Shown here one piece after another: positions 9,686 through 20,505 of a DNA stretch of 64,000 bases. The notes below the pieces were generated by a model that was given only the letters and a program-made list of their open reading frames with translations, did not search any database and was not told the origin of the DNA. The position numbers were made by a program, and so were the translations under genes. The number at the start of each line of letters is the position of its first letter. Within the stretch, counting starts at the first letter, position 1. The DNA comes from Todiramphus chloris collaris (taxonomy: Eukaryota > Chordata > Aves > Coraciiformes > Alcedinidae), in NCBI GenBank assembly GCA_025345505.1, contig JANVCC010000064.1, forward strand, positions 5,131,693-5,195,692. Direction: 5' to 3'.

Positions 9686-11134
9686 TCACAAGTACACATT
9701 GAGCGTCTGGAGGATCATCTGGCGGCACAGCGGGCAGTTGCGCTGGTAGATGGCCTGCTGCAGGAGGACTTCTGTGCACTCCTGGCACAGGCACAGGTGC
9801 CTGCAGGGCAGAAGCAGGACCGTCTTGGTTTGGTCTTGACAGATGACACATTTCTTACGTTCCTCTTGCTCTTTCAGGAGCATCCAGGGGTCATTGTCCA
9901 GAGGGCCCTCGGCATCTCCAGCTGCTGCGTTCAGCTGCTGTCTCCTTGGAGCTTTCCCCCGGGAGGTGCTCGGTTCCTCCCTGGGCAGCTGGAGACGCTG
10001 TCCTGCCATGGCACTTCGACTCAGAGCGGGACGCGCTTGCGGTACCTGCTCCGCGTCCAGTTGGTCCTCGTGCTCGGCAGGCAGCTGGATGGCCCCTGCC
10101 AGCGTCAACCTGCCAGGGGCTGCAGCTCTTGGGGTGGGCACGGGTGCCCCTTGCTGGTTGCTTTCCCGGTTCATCGTTCTGCCTCCTCGGCTCCAGTTGG
10201 TGACCTGCAGACTCCAGTCGGTCACTTGCAGACTCCAGTCCACCAACCTGCGCCAGGCCTGGGAGGTCATGGCCATACCCAGCGTCAGGACTGCCATCTG
10301 ATAGAGCCGCCACACATCCCGCTGCAGGCGGTGGTAGGAAGGCAGAGTGTTGAAGTAGCCCAGCACATAGCCTGCCAGCGTCCACAGCAGCCCGGGGTTG
10401 AAGACAAAGGCGCTGACAGCAATAATGAGGAGGAGCAAGCCCAGGCCGTAAATATTCACAAAGAAGATGCTGATGAAGAGCTCGACGACGGAGGCCAGGA
10501 TCTCGAAGGCCAGCTGGCAGGGCGACCACAGCAGGATGGACACGGTGATGGCGCCGCTGGAGACGTGCGCGAGGAAAGCGGCCAGCAGGTCCGTGACTCG
10601 GAGGAAGGGGCCGGCGACGGAGTCCCACAGTGCGGCGAGCAGGGTGAAGAGGTTCTGCGTGCCGATGAGGCACACGTTCACCAGGCTGTTGACCAGGTAG
10701 GCCAGCAGGCTGGTGCCGATGGCCAGGCCCTCGCAGACCTGCCTGGCCAGGGCCTGGCAGCAGCCCAGCAGCCCGCAGAGCCCGCGCTGCAGCAGCTCCC
10801 TGCCCCGCAGCGCCAGGTGCGACAGGAGGTGCCCGGCCACCTTCAGCCCCTCCAGGCCGCAGCAGCAGCCGCGCAGCAGGCCGGCCAGCCCCTGCACCGC
10901 GCCCAGCGCCAGGCAGCCGGCCGCCCGCGCCAGGGAGGCGAGCGAGAGGAGCAGCCCGTCCCAGCAGGCCAGCACCCCGGCGGCGGCGGCGGCGGGGAGG
11001 CTGCAGGCCGCGGCGAGAAGCCAGAGCAGCGCCGACACCAGCGAGGACACCAGGAAGAAGTTCAGGTCCAGCACCAGCACCAGCAGGTCCAGGGCCACCC
11101 GCAGCCCGCGGAGCAGCACGAACAGCAGGTCCAT
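9686..11134 (-). CDS. RNF26: RING finger protein 26, ER-membrane E3 ubiquitin ligase
   Basis: A single uninterrupted exon encodes 482 residues, longer than human RNF26 (about 433 aa), which is also intronless in its coding part. Roughly the first 290 residues hold several hydrophobic membrane segments, beginning with MDLLFVLLRGLRVALDLLVL. A polar linker follows. The C-terminal RING has CVIC (C429, C432), PCRH (C444, H446), CQEC (C450, C453) and CPLC (C467, C470), and the protein ends NVYL. From family knowledge, RNF26 sits in the ER membrane, recruits SQSTM1 to hold endosomes in the perinuclear cloud, and modifies STING. An in-frame tandem repeat lies near residues 299-315. The start codon is the first ATG in a CpG-rich leader. 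The gene is divergent from MCAM. Confidence 0.96.
   Translation of the reverse strand: MDLLFVLLRGLRVALDLLVLVLDLNFFLVSSLVSALLWLLAAACSLPAAAAAGVLACWDGLLLSLASLARAAGCLALGAVQGLAGLLRGCCCGLEGLKVAGHLLSHLALRGRELLQRGLCGLLGCCQALARQVCEGLAIGTSLLAYLVNSLVNVCLIGTQNLFTLLAALWDSVAGPFLRVTDLLAAFLAHVSSGAITVSILLWSPCQLAFEILASVVELFISIFFVNIYGLGLLLLIIAVSAFVFNPGLLWTLAGYVLGYFNTLPSYHRLQRDVWRLYQMAVLTLGMAMTSQAWRRLVDWSLQVTDWSLQVTNWSRGGRTMNRESNQQGAPVPTPRAAAPGRLTLAGAIQLPAEHEDQLDAEQVPQARPALSRSAMAGQRLQLPREEPSTSRGKAPRRQQLNAAAGDAEGPLDNDPWMLLKEQEERKKCVICQDQTKTVLLLPCRHLCLCQECTEVLLQQAIYQRNCPLCRQMILQTLNVYL
10190..10240 (-). repeat. RNF26: 21-bp in-frame tandem repeat in RNF26
   Basis: Two near-identical 21-bp units plus a partial third encode DWSLQVT-DWSLQVT-NWS, directly after the last hydrophobic block and before the polar linker. 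The two full units differ at a synonymous position (CAA/CAG) and one other base, which suggests a fairly recent duplication. Confidence 0.85.
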
Positions 11135-11139
11135 GGCGG

Positions 11140-11430
11140 CCGGGCGGGCCCGGGGCTGCGCCCAGGAGCCCCCCCCCCCCCCCCCCGAGCCGGGGCCCGA
11201 TCGGCGCCGTCAGCCGCGGCCCGCTCGGGGCCCCCCGGCGCTGGGCGCCGCCATCTTGGCTCCGGAGGCCGCGCGCAGCTGAGCCAATCGGCGGCGAGGG
11301 CCGCGCCTTTCCCCGCCGCTCATTGGGCGGTTCGGAGGACGCGGCGGGGGCGCGGCCGGTGGGGGGCGTGGCCGGTGGCGGGAGGGAGGCCTCTGGTTGG
11401 CTGTCGCCGCCGGCACTGGCCCCGCCCCCT
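11140..11430 (-). promoter_or_regulatory. RNF26: CpG-island promoter of RNF26
   Basis: The sequence is very rich in CpG. On the minus strand AAGATGGCGGC (plus 11247-11257) is an excellent YY1 site about 115 bp upstream of the ATG. A plus-strand CCAAT occurs at 11283 and a minus-strand one near 11325. No TATA box is apparent. CCAAT boxes in both orientations would suit divergent transcription. Confidence 0.6.
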
Positions 11431-11490
11431 GGTGCACAGTTAAAGGCCCAACGGCGCTGGCTGCACCGGCGCCGGGGAACCGCGGGGGCC

Positions 11491-11527
11491 GGGACACGGG
11501 ACACGGGACACGGGACACGGGACACGG
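11491..11527 (+). repeat. 7-bp tandem repeat (GGGACAC)5
   Basis: Five perfect GGGACAC units lie in the GC-rich flank of the RNF26 promoter. Confidence 0.9.
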
Positions 11528-14500
11528 CACGCACGGTGCACGGGGAGGCCGGGCCGTGAGAGCGGCCCCCTTGGCCCGATTCCGGGCGGGAGGGTGGCAC
11601 CCACCACCCACAAGGTCCCTGGGGCCACACATGTGATGAGTTTGTGACAACCCCAGCGCTGGCGGGGGGAAGGTTTCCGCTCGCTGGCGGGGTCCCTGGG
11701 GTGGGGAGTGTTCGGGACAGGGTCAGCCCAGGGCAGAGCTGCTCTCACCCCTCCAGTTTCCTGCAGGAGGTCCCAGAATAAACTCATGGCCGTGGCCTGG
11801 CCCAAGGTTCCCAAGGTTACAGTCCCAGAGCAGCTCCTGCCGGCTCCTGGTCAGGGCGTGGGGCCGCCAGACTCTACGGCTCTCACTCTGCCGTGCCCCG
11901 GGAGAAGGTCCAGCCCTGCTGCCCTGAGAGTGATGACAAGCTCAGGAAAATCCAGCCCTGGAGCCCAAGGCTTTTTAAGGAAGGGGAGATCAAGCAGAGC
12001 GGATGACCCATGGGAAAGACATCTGCAGCCCAGCTGGCACTGGCCAAGGCTAAGGATGCAATCACTGCACCCCCAGGCAGCAAGGGAGGAGCCCCGAGGG
12101 AGCAGGGCGCTGGGGTCCCCTTCCTGCAGCTGCCTGCCTCTTCCCCTACATATCCCCCCCAGAACACCCTGCGCTGGGGCAGGGCCCACATCCTGGCACA
12201 GTTTGTGCGGGCTGATGCTGCTTTGGTGCCATCCAACTCTCCTTGAGCTGCAGCACCGGCTGGGCTGCTGGGATGGCAGATCTCTCTCTCTCTCTGTCTG
12301 TCTGGCCTGGCCCGGGGTCTGTCCTTCCAGCTGACTCCCTGCCAACCCCATCCCCTCCCTTCGCTGGCCACTTTTGGCTGTGGGCTCCCTCGCAGGGGGT
12401 GCCTGGATCCTGCCGATGGCATGTGCACCGGTGCCCACGTGACAGGGACAGGATGCTTTCAGCATTTATGGTAATGTTTGGATTTCTCATTGCTTTACAA
12501 AACAGGAGAAGGAAAAAAAAAGAGCTGAGCCAAGGGCTGGGCGGGCTCCACTCCTTCCCTGCATCTGGCTGTGCACCTGCCTCCCCACAGTGCCCCAGCA
12601 GGCTCCCACTGCAGGGCTGGGGAGGCACGGGGGCTGCAGGGCTTGGTGGTCACGGCTCTGTACCAGTAGCAGGCCTTCTGTCATTGCTCTGTGGCCGAGG
12701 GGAGCCCATGCCTGCCCTCCCCTGCTGCAGTGTCCAGATCTGCCGGGATGGGGCGAGGAGGGGTGCAGGGAGCTGGGAGCACCCAGGGGATCAGTTCAGG
12801 TTGGAACACCAGTTTGACTGGAGCAGAGTAGGGTGGGGCTACTGGTGAAGGGGCTGCAAGGCTGGGGTGCAGGGATGGAAAGCAGGGCCCTGCAGCAGGG
12901 CAGAGGTCCTTGCCAGGGTGCCTGGCAGCTGGACCATGGCCGGGACTTCTCCTCGTGAGAAGGGTCCCCCCAGCTGTCCCTGCACATGCTGGAGGTCCGG
13001 GCACGATGCCATCACGCTCCCAGCCATGCCCATGGCAGCTGCCAGCAGGAAGACAGGGTGGGTCCCACTTCTGAGTCCCCTCCCCTCGTCAGCCTCTCCC
13101 GTGTTCATTTGGCACAGGGTAGAGAGGGCTCCGCTGCAAACTGGGCTGTGCTGGTGCTAACCAGGGCCACCACAGCCAGCCCTAAGGGCACAGGAGCTGG
13201 GGATGAGTGTGCACCCCTGCTTGGAGACCCAGTGCCATCCAGGGACTGTGCAGTGCCCTGGCTGTGCTGGCACCGAGCCTGGGCACAGGGCTGCTGCTGC
13301 ATCATGCCGCTGAGCTGCCTTCCCGGTGCTGAGCTCACCGCAGCCGGGCAGCTGCCCCATACTTCGGGGAAGCAGAGGAGCCAGAGAAGCTACCAGGCTG
13401 CCTCTGGCCTCCTCTTTGTGGCTTTTAGCTGGAAGCAGAGGGAGGGAGGGAACAACCTTGGAGTTGGGTGTCACAGTGCTTGAGGAGCTCTCTGGAACCA
13501 AACGTGCTTGAGGGGGCATCAGGACCCTGTGCTCCGGGGTCCAGGTTGTGCAGAGCCTGGGGCCAGCTGGGCAGGTCCCAGCAGACTGGCTGGGTACAGC
13601 TGTGGGTGGCAGAGGAATGGGAAAAATGAGGCAGAGGAAGGGCTGGCAGGGTAGCCTGCAGCCGCCCAGCTGGGAGATGGTGCTGGGGACCGGCACAGCT
13701 CCCTCCAGGCCTTCCTCAGCAGTGGAACATGCAGCTTCCCCGGCATCAGCATCTTCCCCTGCCTCCCTAGGCCCTTGTTGCGCGGGCACATCCTGCTTTG
13801 CTGCTGCCCTGAGGGAGGAAGGGTGTTTGTGGGGTGTGGGTCCTGCTGGCATCACACCAGCTCTCCCAGCATGCTCATGGCGGGCCAAGCGGCTGGGATC
13901 ATCCCCGGGGTGTCCTCACCTGCAGACCCCTGGCTGTGCAGCAGCCCCGGTGCCGGGGAGAAGCCAGCCAGCCAAGTCCTCCTGGGTGCTGCCAGCAGCC
14001 TTACCTCAGGTCCCCTCAAGATGCCCTCACCAAGGGCTGGGCAGATGCCTCAGCGTGACAGCGGGCGCCTGCAGCCCCGTGCTCGCAGCCAGGCTGGAAC
14101 AATAGCTTATTCCGCTGCATCCGCTCCAGGAAAGTCCCCTGTCCCCACTCAGGCTCCGCTCCAGGATGGCGTGGGATCTCTCTTCCTCCGGCCTTCGCCT
14201 CTCCTCGGAGGCGCAGGTGATGGTCTCCCCTACCCCACATGTCCTTGCCAGCAGGGAGGACCACCAGCATCCGCCCGGCGTGCCGCGTGGCCAGGGAGAG
14301 CTCGCGGGAAGGCTTGGGAGCTGGCGGGTGCCCGTGTCCCCCGGTGTCCCCGCAGAGGGCATCTTCCCTGCCTTTGTTTGCCCTGCAGGCTGGTGCAAGA
14401 GTGGGAGCACGACGGCTGCCCGACGTGTTTCTGGAGGGCTGTGAGGCTCCCCACGAAGGGATCTGGAATCTCTCTCTCCTCCTGGAGCCTGGCCAGACAG

Positions 14501-15377
14501 CCCTGGGAAAAGCAAGTCCTCTTCCATGGGAAAGTCCTGCAAGGAGAAATCCCTGCTCGGCTTGGCCGGCCCCACGGTTCCCCTGGGCCCTGGTGCTTCG
14601 TCCTGTCCCGATGCTGTGGGGACAAGCAGGGTGTAGGGCCAGTGGTGTGGGGAGGTGGCATGGGAACTGTGCCCTGCTCAGTGCCTTCTCCCAGGCAGCC
14701 CTCGACCGCCCTTGCCCCTGCTCCGCGTGTCCTCCGGCAGCAAGGAGCCTCTCCAAAGGGATCCTCCACAGCCGATGGGTGCGAGAGGGGCTCCCCAAAG
14801 CTGGGGCTGGCCTCGCTGCCTGCCCGCCCGGGGCTAATCTCACATTATCTTTCCTGCAGTTATTCCTAATGAGTTTTCTGGGGTAGCCCCAAGCCCCATT
14901 GACAAAGCCAGGACAAAAACTTCTCTGCCTGGGGCCACAGACAAGCACAGGGTTGTTGCCCGGCCCCCACGCTGGCTTCTCCTGCCCTCCTTGGCATCCA
15001 GGAGCACGCTGCTCAGTGACACCGTGGCACGCTGGGAGAGCCGGGTGACATGGAGCGCAGGGCAGGGGTGTTCCTCCTCCCGGTTCCTCCAGGGAGCTGT
15101 GGAGCCAGAGCTGTGGCCTCGGCAGGGGTGACGGGCTCCCTGCCCGCCTCGCCCTGTGCCCGGCAGCCTGTGCTGCGGGGTTGCCGTGCGGGCGCTGGCG
15201 GCAGCTGCTCCTGCGGGGTGTCCCGCTGCCGGACCCCCACCAGCCAGCCGCATAATCCGCCCCATTGTGCGGGCGAGTGCCCGGCCCCGGCCCATCTGGC
15301 GCTGAGACAATGGGGCCTTTTTCCGGCCAGCTCTGGGGGGAGATAAACTCGGAAGTCTTCCGAAGGAAAAGGGTGGT

Positions 15378-15387
15378 TTATAAATAG
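15378..15387 (+). promoter_or_regulatory. MEF2/TATA-like motif
   Basis: TTATAAATAG matches the MEF2 consensus on the minus strand (CTATTTATAA) and also resembles a TATA box. AGATAA and ACAATGG occur within the preceding 80 bp. No coding exon follows. Confidence 0.25.
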
Positions 15388-16244
15388 CCGTCCCCGGGGT
15401 CCCGGCTTCCCCCCGCTGCCCCGACAGCCCCCATCCCACCCAGCCCCACGGCCTGCCCCTGGCACCGGGGCAGCAGCGCAGTGGGGCTGGGAGAGGAGCC
15501 TGGGGCACACGCTGGCCCGGCCGGGCTGCTCACGTGGGAGTGAGAGGGCAGAGCGAAAGGGCAGAGCAAGAGGGCAGTACGTGGCTGTTTGCACGCTGTC
15601 CCGGGGCTGCACCTGCTCCGGGCCGTGGGGAGCCTGTACCTTCGGGATGCTGGGTGACAGGCCAGCCCTGGGCAGAGGGCTCCTACCCCTGTGCCTTGGC
15701 AGTGGCTGCCGGCTGGCTAAGGTTTCCCCAGGAGCGCTCACTCCTCCAGCTGTCCTTGTCCATCCTCCCCGCACACAGCGAGGGTCGGGCGCGGGGCAGG
15801 GTGCAAGGGGAGGGCTGCGCAGCTCCGCAGCCGCCCTCACCGCCTCTGCCCAGCTCCCCGCGGAGCGTGGCCAAGCCCATGTCTCTCGCATGCCACAAGC
15901 CAGCCTTGGCAGGGGAACTGGAGCTCTGGGGCTGCTGGGTCCCTCCATCTGACAGCGGCACCATCACTGACGCTGGGGGCTGCGCTTTAGATGGCGTGGG
16001 GCTGGCTGACCCTCACCGGCTTGGATGGGGAGCCACAGCCAAGGAGCTTGGCTTCTCGCTGGGGCTTTGCCACTGCTCTGCATCTGCCAAGCCTTCAGCC
16101 ATCTCCGTGTAGCTGCCCCGGGAGATTGAGCTCCTCTGGCACAGAAATCCAGATGTCACCTTCCTTCCCCCCTTCCGCTCACGTCCTTCCTTCCTTCCTC
16201 CTCCTGCTCAGCCCCTCGCCCAGCTCCCCTCCCAGCCCCTCCTA

Positions 16245-16282
16245 AACAAAGGCCCCGTAGCCATGGTTAATAATCCCCACAT
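16245..16282 (+). promoter_or_regulatory. A/T-rich SOX/TCF and HNF1-like island
   Basis: AACAAAGG (SOX/TCF-like, 16245-16252) and GGTTAATAATC (HNF1-like half site plus, 16265-16275) interrupt GC-rich sequence. No gene is attached to them. Confidence 0.2.
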
Positions 16283-18732
16283 AAAGGCCCTGTAGAAGAG
16301 GAGAGGAAGTAGAGGGGAGAGACAAAGAAGCCGCTGGGAGCCCAGCCGAGGAAGGGGGGTGGAAGAAGTCATTTTCCTGAGCTGTAGGTAGAACTGGGGC
16401 GTTGAAGAGAGCTCCTAGAGGTGGACAAAGACAGGGTGGAGGGCCCCCCAAAGTGCCTTACCCTTACGGCACATCTGGTACGCCATCCCTCGCAGTCTTC
16501 CACACAGGGAACGGGGAGCTGGAGGTCAGAACAGCCCAGGTTCTGACCTTGCCATTGCCCCAGAGTGCAGTTCATTGCGTGAGCCCAAAAGCACCCCAAA
16601 ATCCCAGGGGCCAGTGGGAAAGTACCCCGGGGGATTCTGCCCGGAGACAGTGAGCCTCAGCACGGCCGTGTCCCAGCGGCGGGCTGTTCCTGGGCGATGT
16701 GGGAAAGCACGGCACTGGCCCGCATCCCATCCCTTCCCCGGGGAGCAGGGCCCCTCTCGGTCCTGACGGTGTTGTGTGAAGAGGTGCAGGCCCGGGTGAG
16801 CGCAGCAGACGGCTTCCGCCCCGCGCGTCTGCCTTTCATCCTCAGCAGAGCCGCGCAGGCAGCCAGCGCCAGCCGACAGCTCATCGCTCACTGGCACTGC
16901 TGGGGGGCTCGCTGGGAGGCAGCTGGCACACGGAGCACCCCAGGCACCCCACAGACCCCTCCTGAGCCACCCAGGCTGCTTTGGGCCTCATCAGCATGGG
17001 CAGGGGCTGCAGGGGCTGGGGAAGGCACAGGGGTCCTGTCCCCACCAGGCACACGCCAAGCAGCAGGTCAGGGCAAGCACAGCAGGAGAACAGAGTCCTG
17101 TCTGTGGCACAGCCCCCACTGGGCACAGCTCCCTCCAGCAGCATCGGCGGGATGCAGCTGAGCCCTGGGGGTCTCGCTGCAAGGGAAGGTGAAAGAAGCT
17201 GAGGTGTGTGCTGGGATGCAGCCTGTGCTCAGCCCCAGGCCCAATCCCCAGCTGCATCCTGGCCATCACTCCCCTCCGGCTGCAGAGAACCACACTCATC
17301 GGGAGTCAGATGAGAAAGGCAAATGGAATTACACACTTCCAGATCGTGCCTGCACCCTGCGATGCTCAGATATCACCAGGGTAATCAGCCCTGCCTTGGG
17401 CAGGCTGCGCTCGCAAGCTGTCCTGTGGTCCCCAGGCTCCCAGCAGAGAGGACTGGCTGTCCGGCAGTGTTGCCAGGGGCCAGCAAGCCCCACAGCACCC
17501 AGGGGCAGAGCTGCCTGCCCGGGCATGGCCTTTCACCAGAGGGGTGGCAGCAGGGTGGGAGGAGGAGAGTGCGGGGAGCCATGGGGGCCCAGACACTTCT
17601 ATTTCTTCAGGTGCCAGAGAGCAAGGGCTGCTCCTGCCTCAGCTGGGGCCGGACCCCGTGCGCCCTGACCTTCCCACCCTGGCTGTGTGCGTGGGACTGT
17701 GGCACGGGAGCCTAATCCACACTGTTTGTTTGCATAGCGCTGAACGGGGGCCGAAGCCAAATCCATTAAGCAAGCAAATAAATAAGAAGTGGTGAGAAAA
17801 GGCAGCAAAGAGGGAAGATGAAGGTGGCCAGCCTGCTGCACTCCCCACGCAGAGGCCTCAAGCCCAGCGGGTGCCACACAGATTGTGGCAGGGCGATTTC
17901 ATGCCAGCTGTGAGGGCAGAGGGGCCTTGCTTTGAAATCCTGCCCGTCTTCCCCAGAACCATTAGTTTGGTAGGGGTAAAAATAAGGTTCTCTTCAAAGT
18001 TAAACGGTCTGAAAAGCAGAAGCCCAACCAACTGGAGGCACGGCCATTGCAGTAACAGCAGGAGGTTGTTTCAGGGTGGCATGCTCCTGGCCGCAGTAGA
18101 TGGCCAGCCTCTTTTCTCCAGGGAGCAGCATTGCCCTTTCCAGCTGCTGAGAGTTTTCTGCAGAGGTTTTATTAGCAACGGTTTGCTTTATTTTTAACAC
18201 AGAATAAAAGTCATCACCAGAACAAAATGCACCAGCAGCGTGTCATCTCAGTTGTCCCCCTTGTTTGTTTGGCTTGGTGGATGCCTTCCCGCAGGAAAGC
18301 AGGACCCCTCGGGCTCCCTCCCCTTGCAGGGTGGCATTTGTGGGGCTTAAACTGGGGTATTTTGTGCAAAATGGAACATCTCTTTCCCCCCTCCAAGAGG
18401 AGCAGAGCTTTAGGCTCCTCTGGTGCTACACCCTGCCCTTGGGAGGGAAAGTGCAAGCGCATTGTCAGGGGGTCCTTGAGGGCTGTGCACCTGCTCTGGG
18501 GGTGGCAGACAGGTCCTGCCACCATCAGCTGTGAGAACATCCCCACGCTGCAGCCATGGGGATGGAGGGCAGCTCGTGAGCAGCCGGTGAGCGATGGCAC
18601 AGCTCCCTTGCACTTGTTCCTCGCAGTGAACACACCGCCTGGGAGGAGGTCTCTCTGCACCAGCAGTGTGAGGGCTCCAAGCCTTATCACTGCCCAGCAT
18701 TGCCATTTTAAGCATCTAATCTCATTGAGGGG

Positions 18733-18750
18733 AAAAAAAAAAAAAAAAAA
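18733..18750 (+). repeat. Poly(A) tract
   Basis: Eighteen consecutive A residues. No retroposon body or target-site duplication was obvious next to it. Confidence 0.85.
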
Positions 18751-20396
18751 TTAATCATTTCCGATGAATCATCAAGTCTGTTTGGCTGGGAAAATGTGGA
18801 GGGGCTGGCCAGGCATGCATATGAGGCAGGAGGAGGCATGGGAAGGGCTGCTGCATGGCACCGTCAGGGGAGTGGAGCTGGGGGCCAGCACAGGGTTGCC
18901 AGGGCTGGAGGTGACTGGCAGTGTGCGAGGTGCTTGGGGATGCCCAGAAGGAATGCTGTGGCCCACGGGAACCTGCAGCCCACCCCAAAAGCAGCTTGGG
19001 GTGGTTGAAGAGATTCAGCCCATGCAGCCTGGGGTCTGGAATGCAGCTCACTCCGAAGGAAAAGCAAGAGGATATGGAGAGGTTCAAAGTCCTCAGGCCA
19101 GGAGCTGGCTAAGAGTGCTCTCGCTGCTCCTGGGAGGTGCTCAGGTGGGGTGAACATAAGTCAGCAAGCTTTGGGAGTCCTATGTGAGCAGGGAGTGAGA
19201 ATATGGGAGGCAGATGGGCTTTCAAGGAGGGGAAAACCTCAGTGCTTTGTCCTCCAACACAGTCCCTCTGGCTCTCATTGACCTAGGGGAAAACAGGAGC
19301 AGAGCCAGGCAACGATGGGGCAAATAGACTGGATCACACATGCTTGTCTGTGGGCATCTCGTGGCACCTGGGGAGGTTCATTGTGCTTCCCCAGGCCTGG
19401 GCAGGGGACTGTCTGAGAGCCGCAGGAGAGGCAGTGATAACCCCTGGATAATAGCAGCCTTGTGCAGCCCTGAGAGCCCCTCCGCCCCCGGGCAGGCTCC
19501 CGGCCAGACCTGCTGCCCAGGCCACCGCAGATAACGGCTTTTCCACAGCTGCCCTATTCAACAGCTGCCATGGCTGGCTGTGCACCACGGACCCGGGCTG
19601 TGCCCTGGGGGACAACGATGGGGCACTGCAGAGACCCTCCCTGGAGGGCTGGGTGAACCACATGCCCAGAGATTGAGGTGGAACAGGGCCTGGGGTGCAA
19701 GCTCTGCGGACTTATGTGACCTACCCGGGACGTTCCTTCTGCTCCCCAGGTATCTTTCAGAGCCCAGGAAATTTCCAACAGTGCTTTGGTCCTCCTGTTT
19801 TTGAGTCTGCCTGTTCAAAGGCAACCCAGAAGCTGTGGCTGGGCTTTGGGGAACTGCGGAGCTGAGAAGGGGAGCATGTCTATTCTGCCCCGAAGCAGGG
19901 CCAGCTGGCTTCACTGCCCCCTGGAAATGGGACTCTTGGGACTGTCCCCCCTTCCACCATTCCTTAACTCCCCACCGAAACCGTCCCGACCCTACACCGC
20001 GGGCCTCTCCGCTGCATCTGTTGATGATTTCCACCTCCAGCGCCCGACAGTCTGCTCCTCGCAGCCTGTGCAAGCCCGGACGGGCAGGACCTGGCAGGTT
20101 GCAGGTCTGCGAGCAAAGCTGGAACGAGCCCCTCTGACGAAGGTAAAAACACCCGAAACCGGCCCGTGTCGAGGCGGGGGACGGGAGGCATTTTTCTCGG
20201 AGCTCTGCGTTAGGGGCCGTCGGAGAGAGCCGGGAACGAGCGAGCCGCGATGCCCCGCGGCCAGGCGCGGGGTCCGAGCGGGGCCGGGGTCCGCACCCCT
20301 GCGCTGCGGGGCTCGGCGCGGCGGCGCCCGGGCGGCTGCCGCTGGGGGGTGGTAGGGGGCCGCGGGCGGTGGGCAGGCACCGCGCCGTCCTCCACC

Positions 20397-20505
20397 CCCT
20401 CCTCCTCCTCCTCCTCCTCCGCCTCCTCCTCCTCCTCCTCCTCCTCCTGCCTGACGTCAGCCCGCGGCCCCGCTCAGTCGCGGGCGGCCGGCGGCGGCGG
20501 CGGGC
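20397..20505 (+). promoter_or_regulatory. MCAM: MCAM proximal promoter/leader with (TCC)n and a perfect CRE
   Basis: A (TCC)n homopyrimidine tract at about 20397-20449 abuts the palindromic cAMP response element TGACGTCA at 20452-20459, 46 bp before the start codon. The surroundings are CpG-rich. Human MCAM is known to respond to cAMP/CREB, so a full CRE fits. The tract could adopt triplex structure. The transcription start cannot be fixed from sequence alone. Confidence 0.7.

Larger units (their letters stand above)
11640..20390. other. Intergenic interval between RNF26 and MCAM
   Basis: About 8.7 kb holds no recognisable conserved protein on either strand. It contains a (TC)n tract near 12280, several A/T-rich transcription-factor-like islands (near 15378, 16245 and 17740) and an 18-base poly(A) run. 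AATAAA at 18203 (plus) and TTTATT at 18187 (AATAAA on minus) lie together and could mark ends of unannotated transcripts. The long open frames are composition effects of GC-rich DNA. Confidence 0.55.

Noticed and set aside
9680-11443. 587-codon plus-strand open frame
   Set aside because: It is antisense to RNF26. Its composition (Gln/Ala/Gly-rich) is what the complement of a Leu-rich GC-rich gene gives.
9891-11630. 579-codon minus-strand open frame overlapping RNF26 in another frame
   Set aside because: It is an off-frame shadow of RNF26 and its promoter. Only the 482-residue frame carries the RING.
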